A stretch of 64,000 nt of DNA from Pontibacter litorisediminis (GCF_029360645.1 NZ_JARDUA010000011.1:1-64000), one strand, 5' to 3'. Positions 17,067-26,141 are shown, counted from the stretch's first letter. The notes: generated by a model from the sequence alone, not told the origin. Translations and numbers: made by a program.

Positions 17067-18245
17067 ATGAACAATGCATATATCGTAGCCGGATTTCGCA
17101 GCGCCGTGGGTAAAGCAGGCCGTGGCGGTTTCCGGTTCACCAGACCTGATGACCTGGCTGCTGATGTCATCAAACACTTAATGGACGCTGTGCCCGCCCT
17201 GGACCCAGAGCGCGTCGACGACTTGATCGTGGGTAACGCCGTGCCGGAGGCCGAGCAGGGCCTTCAGATAGGCCGTATGATCTCCCTGTTGGCGCTGCCC
17301 ATGTCGGTGAGTGGCATGACGGTGAACCGCTACTGCGGCTCCGGCTTGGAAACTATTGCCATTGCCGCTAACCGCATTTCGGCAGGTATGGCTGATTGCA
17401 TCGTTGCCGGCGGCACCGAGTCAATGTCGTTGGTGCCAACAGCAGGCTGGAAAACTGTTCCCAACTACAAAATAGCCAGCAAAAATCCGGACTGGTACCT
17501 GAGCATGGGCTTAACTGCCGAGGCGGTGGCCGCGGATTACAATGTTTCACGTGAAGACCAGGATGAGTTTGCCTTCAAATCGCACCAGAAAGCGATCAAC
17601 GCGATCAAGAACGGCTACTTTAAAGACCAGATCGTGCCGGTGACGGTGGAGGAGACATACCTGGACGAGAACGGCAAGAAAAAGACCCGCACCTACGTGG
17701 TGGACACCGATGAAGGTCCTCGCGCTGATACCTCTATGGAAGCACTTGCCCGCCTGAAGCCGGTGTTTGCCGCAGGGGGCACGGTAACAGCCGGTAACTC
17801 TTCTCAGACGTCCGATGGAGCTGCGTTTGTGATCGTGATGAGTGAGCGCATGGTAAAGGAGCTGAACCTGGAGCCGATCGCGCGCCTGATCAGCTACGGA
17901 ACCGGTGGCGTTGACCCGCGCATCATGGGCATGGGTCCGATTGCAGCCGTTCCGAAGGCCTTGAAGCAGGCAGGGATGACGCTAAACGACATCGACCTGA
18001 TCGAGATGAACGAGGCCTTCGCCGCACAGTCTATCGCTGTGATGCGTCACTTAGAGTTTGACCCGGATAAGCTGAACATCAATGGTGGTGCTATCGCGCT
18101 CGGTCACCCGCTGGGTTGCTCTGGCGCTAAGCTGAGCGTGCAGCTCTTCAGCGACCTGCGCCGCACCGGCGGCAAGCATGGCCTTGTAACGGCTTGCGTT
18201 GGCGGTGGTCAGGGTGTAGCTGGTGTGTTCGAGCTATTGAAGTAG
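17067..18245 (+). CDS. fadA: acetyl-CoA acyltransferase (3-ketoacyl-CoA thiolase)
   Basis: Thiolytically cleaves 3-ketoacyl-CoA in the last beta-oxidation step. The 392-residue length is normal. The active-site Cys is in NRYCGSGLE (about residue 90), the catalytic His in GGAIALGHPLGCSGA near residue 348, and the second Cys in TACVGGGQG near residue 378. It forms an operon with the upstream fusion enzyme. In the Bacillus arrangement an acyl-CoA dehydrogenase would follow directly; here a four-helix-bundle gene intervenes. Confidence 0.95.
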   Translation: MNNAYIVAGFRSAVGKAGRGGFRFTRPDDLAADVIKHLMDAVPALDPERVDDLIVGNAVPEAEQGLQIGRMISLLALPMSVSGMTVNRYCGSGLETIAIAANRISAGMADCIVAGGTESMSLVPTAGWKTVPNYKIASKNPDWYLSMGLTAEAVAADYNVSREDQDEFAFKSHQKAINAIKNGYFKDQIVPVTVEETYLDENGKKKTRTYVVDTDEGPRADTSMEALARLKPVFAAGGTVTAGNSSQTSDGAAFVIVMSERMVKELNLEPIARLISYGTGGVDPRIMGMGPIAAVPKALKQAGMTLNDIDLIEMNEAFAAQSIAVMRHLEFDPDKLNINGGAIALGHPLGCSGAKLSVQLFSDLRRTGGKHGLVTACVGGGQGVAGVFELLK

Positions 18246-18260
18246 ATTTTTCGAATCACG

Positions 18261-18278
18261 TATCACGACACACGAATC
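18261..18278. repeat. left inverted repeat flanking four-helix-bundle gene
   Basis: TATCACGACACACGAATC. It matches the reverse complement of 18639-18656 at 15 of 18 positions. It sits inside a short CACGA-rich stretch (18252-18282). Confidence 0.6.
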
Positions 18279-18290
18279 ACGACTTTTCAG

Positions 18291-18638
18291 ATGCATAATT
18301 TCAAAGAACTGAGAGTATGGAAAGAGGCAATTGAGTTAGCAAAGCTGATTTACAATATATCAGCAAAGTTTCCTGCCGATGAGAAATATGGTTTGAAATC
18401 CCAAGTTAATCGTGCCGTTGTTTCTGTTGCCTCAAACATTGCAGAGGGAGCAGGCAGAGGATCTAATAAAGAGTTTGCTCAGTTTCTGAAAGTAGCACTA
18501 GGCTCAGCCTTTGAAATTGAAACACAGATGATTTTAGCAGAAGCATTTGGCTTTGTAACGGAAGCTGATAATCAAAAGCTGATGCAGCAGTTGTCAGGTG
18601 TACAAAAGATGCTAAACGGTCTGATTAGTAAACTGTAA
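18291..18638 (+). CDS. four-helix bundle protein (23S rRNA intervening-sequence family)
   Basis: A 115-residue protein with family hallmarks: FKELRVWKEAIELAKLIY at the start, FPADEKYGLKSQVNRAVVS, then SNIAEGAGRG. Relatives occur inside 23S rRNA intervening sequences and, in Bacteroidota, as scattered single genes. The role is unknown, though an association with mobile or retroelement-like units has been noted for some relatives. It is visibly more AT-rich than the fad genes on both sides and is flanked by imperfect inverted repeats, suggesting late insertion into the operon. Confidence 0.9.
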   Translation: MHNFKELRVWKEAIELAKLIYNISAKFPADEKYGLKSQVNRAVVSVASNIAEGAGRGSNKEFAQFLKVALGSAFEIETQMILAEAFGFVTEADNQKLMQQLSGVQKMLNGLISKL

Positions 18639-18656
18639 TAATCGTGTGTCTTGATA
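18639..18656. repeat. right inverted repeat flanking four-helix-bundle gene
   Basis: The reverse complement reads TATCAAGACACACGATTA, matching the left copy at 18261-18278 at 15 of 18 positions. It overlaps a CTTGATA-type triplicate running from 18650 to 18671. Confidence 0.6.
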
Positions 18657-18694
18657 CTTGATACTTGATACGAACAAATAAAAATACAATAACA

Positions 18695-20485
18695 ATGGAA
18701 AACGCAACTAAAACAGCCGCGATCCAGGGTGGTGAGTTCCTGATAAAGGAGACCAACCCGCAGGACGTGTTCATACCGGAAGAATTTAATGAAGAGCAGC
18801 GCATGATGGCGCAGACCTGCCGCGATTTTGTGCGCGAGGAAGTGTATCCGCTGCTGGACCGCCTCGATAACCACGAGGAAGGCCTGATGGAAGACCTGAT
18901 GAAAAAAGCAGGGGAGCTAGGCTTGTTCGCGGTGTCTATTCCGGAGAGTTACGGCGGCCTGGACATGGACTTTAACACTTCGCTGCTGGTAACAGAGTCA
19001 GTAGGCGGGGGCCATTCCTTCCCGGTTGCCTTTGCGGCGCACACCGGTATCGGTACCCTCCCGATTTTATACTTTGGCACCGAGGAGCAGAAGAACAAGT
19101 ACATCCCGAAGCTGGTGAGCGGCGAGTGGATGTCGGCTTACTGCTTAACAGAGCCGGGTTCTGGCTCAGACGCGTTGGCAGCTAAAACCAAAGCTGAGCT
19201 GAATGCAGCAGGCACGCATTACATCCTGAACGGCCAGAAAATGTGGATTACCAACGCCGGCTTTGCCGATGTGTTTGTGGTGTTCGCGCAGGTGGACGGT
19301 GATAAATTCACGGGTTTTATCGTGGAGAAAGGTTATCCTGGCCTGAGCCTAGGCAACGAGGAGCACAAAATGGGCATCAAGGGTTCCTCCACCCGCCAGG
19401 TTTTCTTCGAGGACTGCGAAGTGCCGAAGGAGAACGTGCTGGGCGAGATCGGCAAAGGCCACCTGATCGCTTTCAACATCCTGAACATCGGCCGCATTAA
19501 ACTGGGCGCCGCCACGCTGGGTGCCTCTAAAAAAGTGGCCGACCTGTCGGTGAAGTATGCCAACGAGCGCCACCAGTTCAAGCTGCCGATTTCAAAGTTT
19601 GGTGCGATCAAGTATAAACTGGCAGAGCAGGCTATCCGCATTTATGCGGTGGAGTCGGCGCTGTACCGTTGCGGCATGGATATTTACCGCAAAGAACAGG
19701 AACTGATGGCCGGTGGCGCCAACGAAAATGAGGCGCTACTAGGGGCCGCTCGTGAGTTTGCCGTGGAGGCCGCCATGCTAAAAGTAGAGGGCTCTGAGGT
19801 ACTGGATTACGTGGTGGACGAAGGCGTGCAGATCTACGGTGGCTACGGTTTCTCTGCTGATTACCCGATGGACCGCGCCTACCGCGACTCCCGCATCAAC
19901 CGCATCTTCGAGGGTACCAACGAGATCAACCGCATGCTGACCGTGGACATGATCCTGAAGAAAGCCCTGAAAGGCGAGCTTGATTTAATGGGCCCTGCCC
20001 AGGCGGTGCAGCAGGAGTTGATGGCTATTCCAGACTTCAACACAGAGGAAGAAACGCTGTTCTCGGCCGAGCATAAAGCAATTAAGAACCTGAAGAAGGC
20101 CATCCTGATGGTGGCCGGCACGGCGGTGCAGAAGTACATGAACTCGCTGGCCAAGGAGCAGGAGATCCTGATGAACATCGCCGACATGGCTATTAAAACC
20201 TACGTGGCGGAATCTACGCTGCTGCGCGTGGAGAAACTGGTAGGCATGAAGGGCGAGGAGGCCGTGGCCAACGAGATCGACATTGTGCGCGTGACGGTGA
20301 ACGATGCCGTGGACGCTGCCTTTAAGGCCGGCAAGGAGGCTATCGCCGCCATGGCTGAGGGTGATGAGCAGCGCCTGCTGTTCATGGGCCTGAAGCGCTT
20401 CACTAAAAAAGACCTCTACAACACCAAAGAGGCGCGCCGCCGCATAGCCGCCGCCCTGATCGAGGCAAACGAGTTTGTATATTAA
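18695..20485 (+). CDS. acyl-CoA dehydrogenase
   Basis: A FAD-dependent enzyme that makes the first oxidation in beta-oxidation. I chose the ATG at 18695 (MENATKTAAIQGG). This gives 596 residues, longer than the classic ACAD and like the FadE-type enzymes of Bacillus operons with an added C-terminal helical domain. Visible motifs are YCLTEPGSGSD near residue 150, MWITNAGFAD near residue 180, and the QIYGGYGFSADYPMDRAYRDSRI block with FEGTNEINR near residue 395. It completes the fad operon. Confidence 0.94.
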   Translation: MENATKTAAIQGGEFLIKETNPQDVFIPEEFNEEQRMMAQTCRDFVREEVYPLLDRLDNHEEGLMEDLMKKAGELGLFAVSIPESYGGLDMDFNTSLLVTESVGGGHSFPVAFAAHTGIGTLPILYFGTEEQKNKYIPKLVSGEWMSAYCLTEPGSGSDALAAKTKAELNAAGTHYILNGQKMWITNAGFADVFVVFAQVDGDKFTGFIVEKGYPGLSLGNEEHKMGIKGSSTRQVFFEDCEVPKENVLGEIGKGHLIAFNILNIGRIKLGAATLGASKKVADLSVKYANERHQFKLPISKFGAIKYKLAEQAIRIYAVESALYRCGMDIYRKEQELMAGGANENEALLGAAREFAVEAAMLKVEGSEVLDYVVDEGVQIYGGYGFSADYPMDRAYRDSRINRIFEGTNEINRMLTVDMILKKALKGELDLMGPAQAVQQELMAIPDFNTEEETLFSAEHKAIKNLKKAILMVAGTAVQKYMNSLAKEQEILMNIADMAIKTYVAESTLLRVEKLVGMKGEEAVANEIDIVRVTVNDAVDAAFKAGKEAIAAMAEGDEQRLLFMGLKRFTKKDLYNTKEARRRIAAALIEANEFVY

Positions 20486-20510
20486 TTTCTGACCATTTAT
20501 AGTTAAGAAA

Positions 20511-20539
20511 GGCTGTTACCTCAGGTAGCAGCCTTTTTT
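20511..20539 (+). terminator. terminator of the fad operon
   Basis: GGCTGTTACC (20511-20520) pairs with GGTAGCAGCC (20524-20533) with one G-U pair and a 3-nt loop, followed by six T's. Confidence 0.8.
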
Positions 20540-20649
20540 GTTGCACCTGTGGCGTACGAACCTGCATACTTTTTGAGTATAGAGGCAAAAGGAGCGGTCA
20601 GTTTTACGTATTTAGCTAAGCGCCCATCTTTATTTAAACAAGCATCGCT

Positions 20650-21378
20650 ATGGAAGTAACGTGCCTCATACCTTGCCACAACGAGCGTGAGCGGATAGCC
20701 TGTGTGCTGGATGTAGTCGTTGGCACTGCCCATATCTCCCAGGTCATCTGTGTGGATGATGGCTCTACTGATGGCACCGCTGACTTCATACAGCGGCACT
20801 GGCCCGAGGTAGAGGTGGTGCGCCTGCTGCAGAATGTGGGTAAGACGGCAGCCATAAAGTATGGCCTAAAGTACGTGCGGCACGAGGTGCTGCTGATGAT
20901 GGATGCTGACCTGCAGGACCTGCGGAAGGATGAACTGGAGGCAGCCCTGGAAGCTTACCAGAAGTATACTTCCTTAGATATGATCATCCTGCGCCGCATC
21001 AATTCACCCTGGTTCGTGAAGTGGTACCGCAGCGATGTGCTGCTATCCGGGGAGCGCATCCTCAGAACCGCCGACCTGCGGCAGGTGCTAAGGCAGCAAC
21101 TGAAATGCTACCAGCTGGAGGTAGCCATAAACCGCTATATGCTACGCCACAAAAAAGTGGTGCGCTGGATGCCGTGGTCGGCCATGAACACTTACAAGGT
21201 GGATAAACTGGGCGTGCTGGACGGCTCGCGCAAGGAGTTCCAGATGTATGTGGACATTGTGAACTACGTGGGCTTCTCGCACATGCTGTTGCAGCTGACC
21301 TCCTTTACCCGGAAAATGCGGGAGAAACAAAAAAGCGAGAACCTGCGCTCTCGCTTTCTGCAGCAGTTAAAACTGTAG
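20650..21378 (+). CDS. family 2 glycosyltransferase
   Basis: A 242-residue GT-A fold enzyme. The start MEVTCLIPCHNERERI, VDDGSTDGT near residue 35 and the metal-binding MDADLQD near residue 87 are diagnostic. It lacks membrane helices, so it is probably cytosolic or peripheral. Substrate and acceptor are unknown. Its stop codon directly abuts the stop of the convergent next gene, with no spacer. Confidence 0.85.
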   Translation: MEVTCLIPCHNERERIACVLDVVVGTAHISQVICVDDGSTDGTADFIQRHWPEVEVVRLLQNVGKTAAIKYGLKYVRHEVLLMMDADLQDLRKDELEAALEAYQKYTSLDMIILRRINSPWFVKWYRSDVLLSGERILRTADLRQVLRQQLKCYQLEVAINRYMLRHKKVVRWMPWSAMNTYKVDKLGVLDGSRKEFQMYVDIVNYVGFSHMLLQLTSFTRKMREKQKSENLRSRFLQQLKL

Positions 21379-22830
21379 TTACTTTATCTCGATGCGGCTT
21401 AGCTGCAGCTTGTCTGCTTTCTTACCACCGCGCAGCACCGTAACAATATTTTTATCGGCCAGCCAGGCGGTGTAATCCTTCACGTAAGCGGCCTTATTGT
21501 CTTTGGGGATGCCCAGGCGCAGCTCCTGCGGCGCTGTTGCTTGCCCGTTGTTGGTATTGATCTGGCGCAGGTATAGATCATACTTGCCATTGAGCTCCTC
21601 TAGTGTAAGCAGGTTCAGCGTGTTGCCGTTGAGGTAGGAGCTGTAGGAGATGCTGGTGAAACCATCGGAGGCGGGGGCCTGCTGCTGCTTCATCAGCACG
21701 GAGTTCCAGTCGAAGGTCATGTACTCGTCGTAGGCGAACAGGTGCAGCTCTTTGGCAAAGTATGGCGCATCCTCGCCACCCTCGGTATACTTCTTCTCGG
21801 CAAGTATAAGCAGCTGCTTCTCCGGCGTCAGGATCAGGTCGGTCAGGTAGATGTCCTGCAGTTTGTCGCTCTTGTCAGCTTTATCCAGCGCATTCACTTT
21901 CTGCACATACTCCGGCGTAAACTTATACTCCTCGGCGAAGCGCATGTCCTCCTGCTCGAAATCATACTTCACGGCTTTCAGGCTGTAGTAGCCGCCGCTC
22001 TTCTCGTCGGCCGTCAGCACGGCGCCATACATTTGCCCGTCCGGCATCAGCTCGAAGTGCGTATCGCGGATATATACTTTCTTGCCATCAAACACACCGC
22101 CCACCAGCACCGACATCACCTGCGCTTTTTTGCTGCCTGGCTTGTACTGCCGCACGCTCAGGCGGTTCATCTGGTCCGAGATTAGGTTCACATACTGCTC
22201 GCCACCATTGCCCACTTTTATGTCCGCCGTCAGGATGCCGCGCAAATCGCCCAGGTCATAGGTTACGTCCTGCTGCTTCTGCAGGCTGCCGTTGTACAGC
22301 GCGCCGCTGATGCGCTGTATCTGGAAGCTGTTATCGGTATGGAAGCGGTAAGCCAATACCTGCGTGCCGTCGGCAGATACCGCCACGCCGGCTCTGCGGC
22401 CTTTAGAAGGAGCCTCCAGCAGTTGTACCGGCTTCTCCAGCTGTCCGTTTTTCAGGTTCATGCGGTACCCCTGCAGCAGTTGGTTTTGGCCCTCTTTACG
22501 GTGCGTTACCACCAGCGCCGCCTCCTGTCCGGCCGTAAAGCTTTCCACCTCCTCCCCCGCAGCCATCAGTATCTCCGCCGCCCAAAGCTTTTTCAGGTCC
22601 GCGTTATACTTCTCCACGGTATACTTGCCATCGCCCTGGCGCTTCAGAAGTATAAACTCGTTCTGCCCCACAGGTATGGATTTGTGCGGCAGGCGCTGGT
22701 TGTAGTAGTCGGCCTCGGGGTTGGGCTGGTAATTAAAGTCTACCGCTGCCCTGGTTTTGGACTGGGCAAGTATAGCCTGCGGCAGGCAGAGCAGGCACAG
22801 AAGTATAAAAAGTGTGGAATGTTTTCTCAC
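21379..22830 (-). CDS. secreted hypothetical protein, 483 aa
   Basis: A signal peptide (residues 1-22, ending ILAQ) precedes a long beta-rich region with alternating Gly, Tyr and charged residues, like a propeller or repeat protein (for example QGDGKYTVEKYNADLKKLW, then GGEQYVNLISDQMNRLSV). No catalytic motif is recognised. Its stop touches the stop of the glycosyltransferase gene on the other strand. Probably periplasmic or extracellular. Confidence 0.6.
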   Translation of the reverse strand: MRKHSTLFILLCLLCLPQAILAQSKTRAAVDFNYQPNPEADYYNQRLPHKSIPVGQNEFILLKRQGDGKYTVEKYNADLKKLWAAEILMAAGEEVESFTAGQEAALVVTHRKEGQNQLLQGYRMNLKNGQLEKPVQLLEAPSKGRRAGVAVSADGTQVLAYRFHTDNSFQIQRISGALYNGSLQKQQDVTYDLGDLRGILTADIKVGNGGEQYVNLISDQMNRLSVRQYKPGSKKAQVMSVLVGGVFDGKKVYIRDTHFELMPDGQMYGAVLTADEKSGGYYSLKAVKYDFEQEDMRFAEEYKFTPEYVQKVNALDKADKSDKLQDIYLTDLILTPEKQLLILAEKKYTEGGEDAPYFAKELHLFAYDEYMTFDWNSVLMKQQQAPASDGFTSISYSSYLNGNTLNLLTLEELNGKYDLYLRQINTNNGQATAPQELRLGIPKDNKAAYVKDYTAWLADKNIVTVLRGGKKADKLQLSRIEIK

Positions 22831-22911
22831 GGGTGGTATGGGTTTTTGGTAGAGGTAAAACGGTGGTGTTGGGTGTTTGTTGTGGGTAACCCGGCTGGGC
22901 TAAGGCATGTT

Positions 22912-24075
22912 TTAATGTGCTTTTGCTTTAGTTGGCAGCAATAATTTTTCTTCATACGCTTTTAGAAGCCGCCATATACTGGCAAACACTTCAATCTGTT
23001 CCTCTTCTTCAAGCAGTGTGTTGGTTATAAATACTCTCCCCGTGGCAGTTTCGGGATTGAAGAAGACGAAAGTTGTTATACCTGGGTCACCTCCTGTGTG
23101 CCCTATTTCTCCATTTCGCTTGTGCACCCAAAACACTCCGATATTAGGTTCTTTAGGATTAATATTCCTGGGGTTGAGGTTGTTCCCGAACTGAGGCGCG
23201 AGCAACATGTTGTAAGATGAGTCGCCTAGAACTTCCCCTCTGCCGGCCCTGCCTTTCATAATTTCCTGCAGATACTTGTTTAAGTCATGTAGATTAGACT
23301 TTAACCCGCCGTCAGGGTATGTTAACAATGAGTAAAGCGGAATGGGTTTTTGGGCAGCACTGTACAGAACAGCATGGTTATTCATCGGGATGTCTCTAAA
23401 AAACCAGCCGGTCGAGCTTAGCCCCAGCGGCGCTGTAATATGCCTCCTGGTGTATTCACTAAAAGGCACCTTAGTGGCACCCTCTACCACAAGAGCTACC
23501 AAGGCTGAACCGATGTTGCTGTACTCCTGCCATTCTCCTGGCTTGTACCTCAGGAAGTTCTTTTCAGAGTAATTTGCCCCCGTCCTGCTCAGGTACTCCT
23601 GCAGGAATGCTTTATATGCATCAACATCCAGTTCTTTTGTGTAGGTCTGCTTGTATACCTCTTCCCGGTCAGTTATCCCGGAGGTGTGGGTGACTAAGTG
23701 AATTACCTTGATTGGCTGGTCGGGGTAAAAGGGGTTCTGGACCTTGAAGGGTAAAAAATCATTGATATCCGAGTCCAGACTCAACTTACCTTCGCTTACC
23801 GCCTTCATCAAGGCTAAGCCAACAAAAGTCTTACTCACGGAGCCAATATTGAGGATCGTTTTTTCGGTGAATGGTTTCTGGCTGGAAATGTCAGAGAATC
23901 CAAAGGCCTGCGTGTACAGTACACTGTCTGGGCTGATCACGGAGACAGCAAATCCCGGAAGCACATTCCTTTCGCTCAGCTCGTCGAGGTTCTGCGTTAA
24001 CGATGCTTTAAGACCTTGACCTAACAAGGTCAGAGTAACTAAAGAGAAAACCGAAGTTAAGAGAATATGCCTCAT
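22912..24075 (-). CDS. serine hydrolase, beta-lactamase/DD-peptidase fold
   Basis: A 387-residue exported protein from the ATG at 24075 (MRHILLTSVFSLV signal peptide). The SxxK catalytic motif is SVSKTF near residue 83, with a YxN-type triad (YSNIG) near residue 170 and HTGGD replacing KTG near the C terminus. Members act on peptidoglycan peptides, esters or small amides; the substrate here is not predictable. It lies next to two AT-rich membrane-protein genes. Confidence 0.87.
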   Translation of the reverse strand: MRHILLTSVFSLVTLTLLGQGLKASLTQNLDELSERNVLPGFAVSVISPDSVLYTQAFGFSDISSQKPFTEKTILNIGSVSKTFVGLALMKAVSEGKLSLDSDINDFLPFKVQNPFYPDQPIKVIHLVTHTSGITDREEVYKQTYTKELDVDAYKAFLQEYLSRTGANYSEKNFLRYKPGEWQEYSNIGSALVALVVEGATKVPFSEYTRRHITAPLGLSSTGWFFRDIPMNNHAVLYSAAQKPIPLYSLLTYPDGGLKSNLHDLNKYLQEIMKGRAGRGEVLGDSSYNMLLAPQFGNNLNPRNINPKEPNIGVFWVHKRNGEIGHTGGDPGITTFVFFNPETATGRVFITNTLLEEEEQIEVFASIWRLLKAYEEKLLLPTKAKAH

Positions 24076-24095
24076 GTTTGTTAAGGGGCTATACG

Positions 24096-24107
24096 TGCCA
24101 ACAGGCA
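24096..24107. repeat. GCCAAC palindrome 1 (cassette-like boundary)
   Basis: TGCCAACAGGCA, a 4-bp inverted repeat with loop AACA. One of three GCCAAC-bearing palindromes that bracket the next two genes. Confidence 0.4.
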
Positions 24108-24152
24108 AGTATAAGCGGTGATACAGCTACTGTAAAGACGTGGTTTGTATTA

Positions 24153-24794
24153 TTAATTCTTTTGCAAACCGTCTAAGATAACTTTATTATTTTTTGGATT
24201 TATACTTGAATACTTTACCGTTACGGTATCTCCTAATTCAACAGAAGGATTGCCTTTGATTCGATAAGTAGCATCTACACCTAAACTGCTGCCATTTATC
24301 TTAAGTGTTGTAGTATGCCTTTTCCCTTCCACATCAAAGCTAATCAAGACATTAGAGTGCTCACCGCTAAGCGTAAGCCTAATTTCTTCAACGGTTCCTA
24401 CTGTTTCTTTGCCATAAAGCTTTAGCTCAATATCTTGGCTTCTCAGGTAAAAAGATAAAGCAGACAATGCAAGAGTGATTGCTCCAACAACTATAATACC
24501 CTTTCCTGAGTATAGCTGGCGAGATCTAATCTTGTGCATTCTAGCGAGCTCGTCAAACCGTTCAGGTGTAACATATCCCGTGGCTAACATTTCCATTCTC
24601 CATTTCTTGTATTCATAATGTGACACCAAATGAGCAGGCGGAAACGGCAATATGAATATCAATGGAATCAAATACTTCGTCTGAGTAGTCACAACTAGAA
24701 TAGCCAACAAAATGAAAGTACTAATAAAGACCACGACAGAGAGTTTTCCGCTCCCTCGTTCAAAATCTTCTTTTGTTAAATATTCTTCAATCAT
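24153..24794 (-). CDS. membrane protein, DUF3592-like
   Basis: A 213-residue protein with two N-terminal transmembrane helices (about 20-38 and 42-58), a third at about 100-118, and a C-terminal beta-rich domain. The domain has the pattern GTVEEIRLTLSGEH ... VKYSSINPKNN, resembling DUF3592-type domains. Function is unknown. It is markedly AT-rich compared with the surrounding housekeeping genes and is followed and preceded by GCCAAC palindromes. Confidence 0.6.
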   Translation of the reverse strand: MIEEYLTKEDFERGSGKLSVVVFISTFILLAILVVTTQTKYLIPLIFILPFPPAHLVSHYEYKKWRMEMLATGYVTPERFDELARMHKIRSRQLYSGKGIIVVGAITLALSALSFYLRSQDIELKLYGKETVGTVEEIRLTLSGEHSNVLISFDVEGKRHTTTLKINGSSLGVDATYRIKGNPSVELGDTVTVKYSSINPKNNKVILDGLQKN

Positions 24795-24805
24795 TAGTTA
24801 TTACT

Positions 24806-24819
24806 GCCAACGTCTTGGC
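24806..24819. repeat. GCCAAC palindrome 2 (cassette-like boundary)
   Basis: GCCAACGTCTTGGC, 5-bp arms. It sits exactly between the stop of one AT-rich gene (24819) and the start of the next (24794). Confidence 0.45.
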
Positions 24820-25391
24820 TAAAATGAGCCTTGGTTCTTTTTAGCTCTTGTTGAGCTAAGTAGTTTTTCATTCAGAACATTAACTAAGTTCTCCGCTTCC
24901 TGTTTGCTTAGAGTCTGCCCGAAGACCTTGTTATTTCCGTAGTACCCGAACTGTATTTGTCCGCCAGTAATCCCATACATTCTGAATATCAAAGGGGACG
25001 TTTGTTTTGTCACCACTCTGAAATTGTCTATCTGGCTTAATTCATACTTTCTTTTAGAAGTCAGGATTGTGCCAAGCTTTTGAACTGTCAGCTCCTGAGC
25101 ATTTAACTCAATTCTTTCTATTCCATTTAGGTGCCACAGAAGGTATTTGAGCACAAACACTCCTGCCAGTATAATTAGGGTTGTGAAAATAATTAGCTCA
25201 CCGTCTATTTTTTCAGGATTGGTAGCTAAGCTATAAAGTATCGTTAATGTGATGCCAGCCCAAGCAAGCGACCAAGCCCCAGTAAGAAATAGAATCAAGT
25301 AGTTCGCTTCTCTTTTAAGCGTTACTACAAGACTACTATGCTCGCCAGATTCTATTCTCACTTTCTCTTTTATCATTCCTATTAAGCTCAA
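24819..25391 (-). CDS. bacterial PH-domain-like membrane protein
   Basis: A 190-residue protein with two transmembrane helices (about residues 31-52 and 67-86), followed by a region resembling a bacterial PH domain: ERIELNAQELTVQKLG, then KRKYELSQIDNFRVV. No function is known. It is AT-rich and paired with the next minus-strand gene, 24 bp away. Both genes look foreign in composition. Confidence 0.6.
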   Translation of the reverse strand: MSLIGMIKEKVRIESGEHSSLVVTLKREANYLILFLTGAWSLAWAGITLTILYSLATNPEKIDGELIIFTTLIILAGVFVLKYLLWHLNGIERIELNAQELTVQKLGTILTSKRKYELSQIDNFRVVTKQTSPLIFRMYGITGGQIQFGYYGNNKVFGQTLSKQEAENLVNVLNEKLLSSTRAKKNQGSF

Positions 25392-25409
25392 CTACCAGAT
25401 ACAAGCAAC

Positions 25410-25428
25410 CCGTTTAGCCAACCAACGG
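25410..25428. repeat. GCCAAC palindrome 3 (cassette-like boundary)
   Basis: CCGTTTAGCCAACCAACGG, with CCGTT/AACGG arms around GCCAAC. It lies upstream of the PH-domain gene. Confidence 0.4.
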
Positions 25429-25548
25429 TAGGCGGACAAACATAACTGTGCTACCTAATATACCGGATTTCACTCACCCAAAGTAGAAATCGCTGTAATA
25501 TTAACCTGCGGCTATTGTTTCGCGTGGAACTTCATGTAAACGGGTCAT

Positions 25549-25950
25549 TTATACCTGTACTTCCTCGGGCAGTACCCGCACCGGCTGCTTGTGCTCGTCT
25601 ATGGCTACAAAGGCAAAGCTCCCGCTCACGGCTTGGGTGCGTACATCAGAGTACATCTCTTCTACAAAGATCTCTACCTGCACCTTCAGACTGGTATTGC
25701 CGACACTCACGACGCGGGCTACCAGTTCTACAATGGTGCCTGCCGGTATGGGCTGAGTGAAGTCTATTCTGTCGGATGACACGGTAACCACACGCTTGCG
25801 GCAGAAGCGCGTGGCGGCGATAAAAGCTACCTCGTCCATTAGCTGCATAGCTGTGCCGCCAAAAAGCGTATCGTAATGGTTGGTGGTATTCGGGAAAACA
25901 GCTTTAAATATGCGGGTCTCCGACTGCGCGATGCGATCTTTTAGGTTCAT
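25549..25950 (-). CDS. acyl-CoA thioesterase, hotdog fold
   Basis: A 133-residue single hotdog domain of the YciA/BACH type. It has NHYDTLFGGTAMQLMDEVAFIAATRFC near residues 24-50, with the usual Asn, Asp and Gly pattern, and an SSDRIDFTQPIPAG strand. It hydrolyses acyl-CoA to free acid. It is the first recognisable gene downstream of a cobalamin riboswitch on the same strand, about 240 bp away, though a B12 link for such an enzyme would be unusual. Confidence 0.9.
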   Translation of the reverse strand: MNLKDRIAQSETRIFKAVFPNTTNHYDTLFGGTAMQLMDEVAFIAATRFCRKRVVTVSSDRIDFTQPIPAGTIVELVARVVSVGNTSLKVQVEIFVEEMYSDVRTQAVSGSFAFVAIDEHKQPVRVLPEEVQV

Positions 25951-26141
25951 ATAGGCTTTTTCTATTGGTTTGCAGGTGACGGGCGCGTACCGGTGCAGCT
26001 TGCTGCAGCGAAGGTAGTTGAGGGTATAAAGTTGCTGTGGGTGGCGCGCGACATATGCTTTTTCTTAAAGTATGTATGCCTGCGCGGGAAGTTTGCGGAA
26101 AGGAAGTATAGCCAGCACCACAGAGAGGGCAGACTATTTTT

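Noticed and set aside
24096-25428. Canonical integron attC sites
   Set aside because: The GTTGGCA/GTTGGCT motifs deviate from GTTRRRY and no integrase gene is present, so they are reported only as cassette-like.
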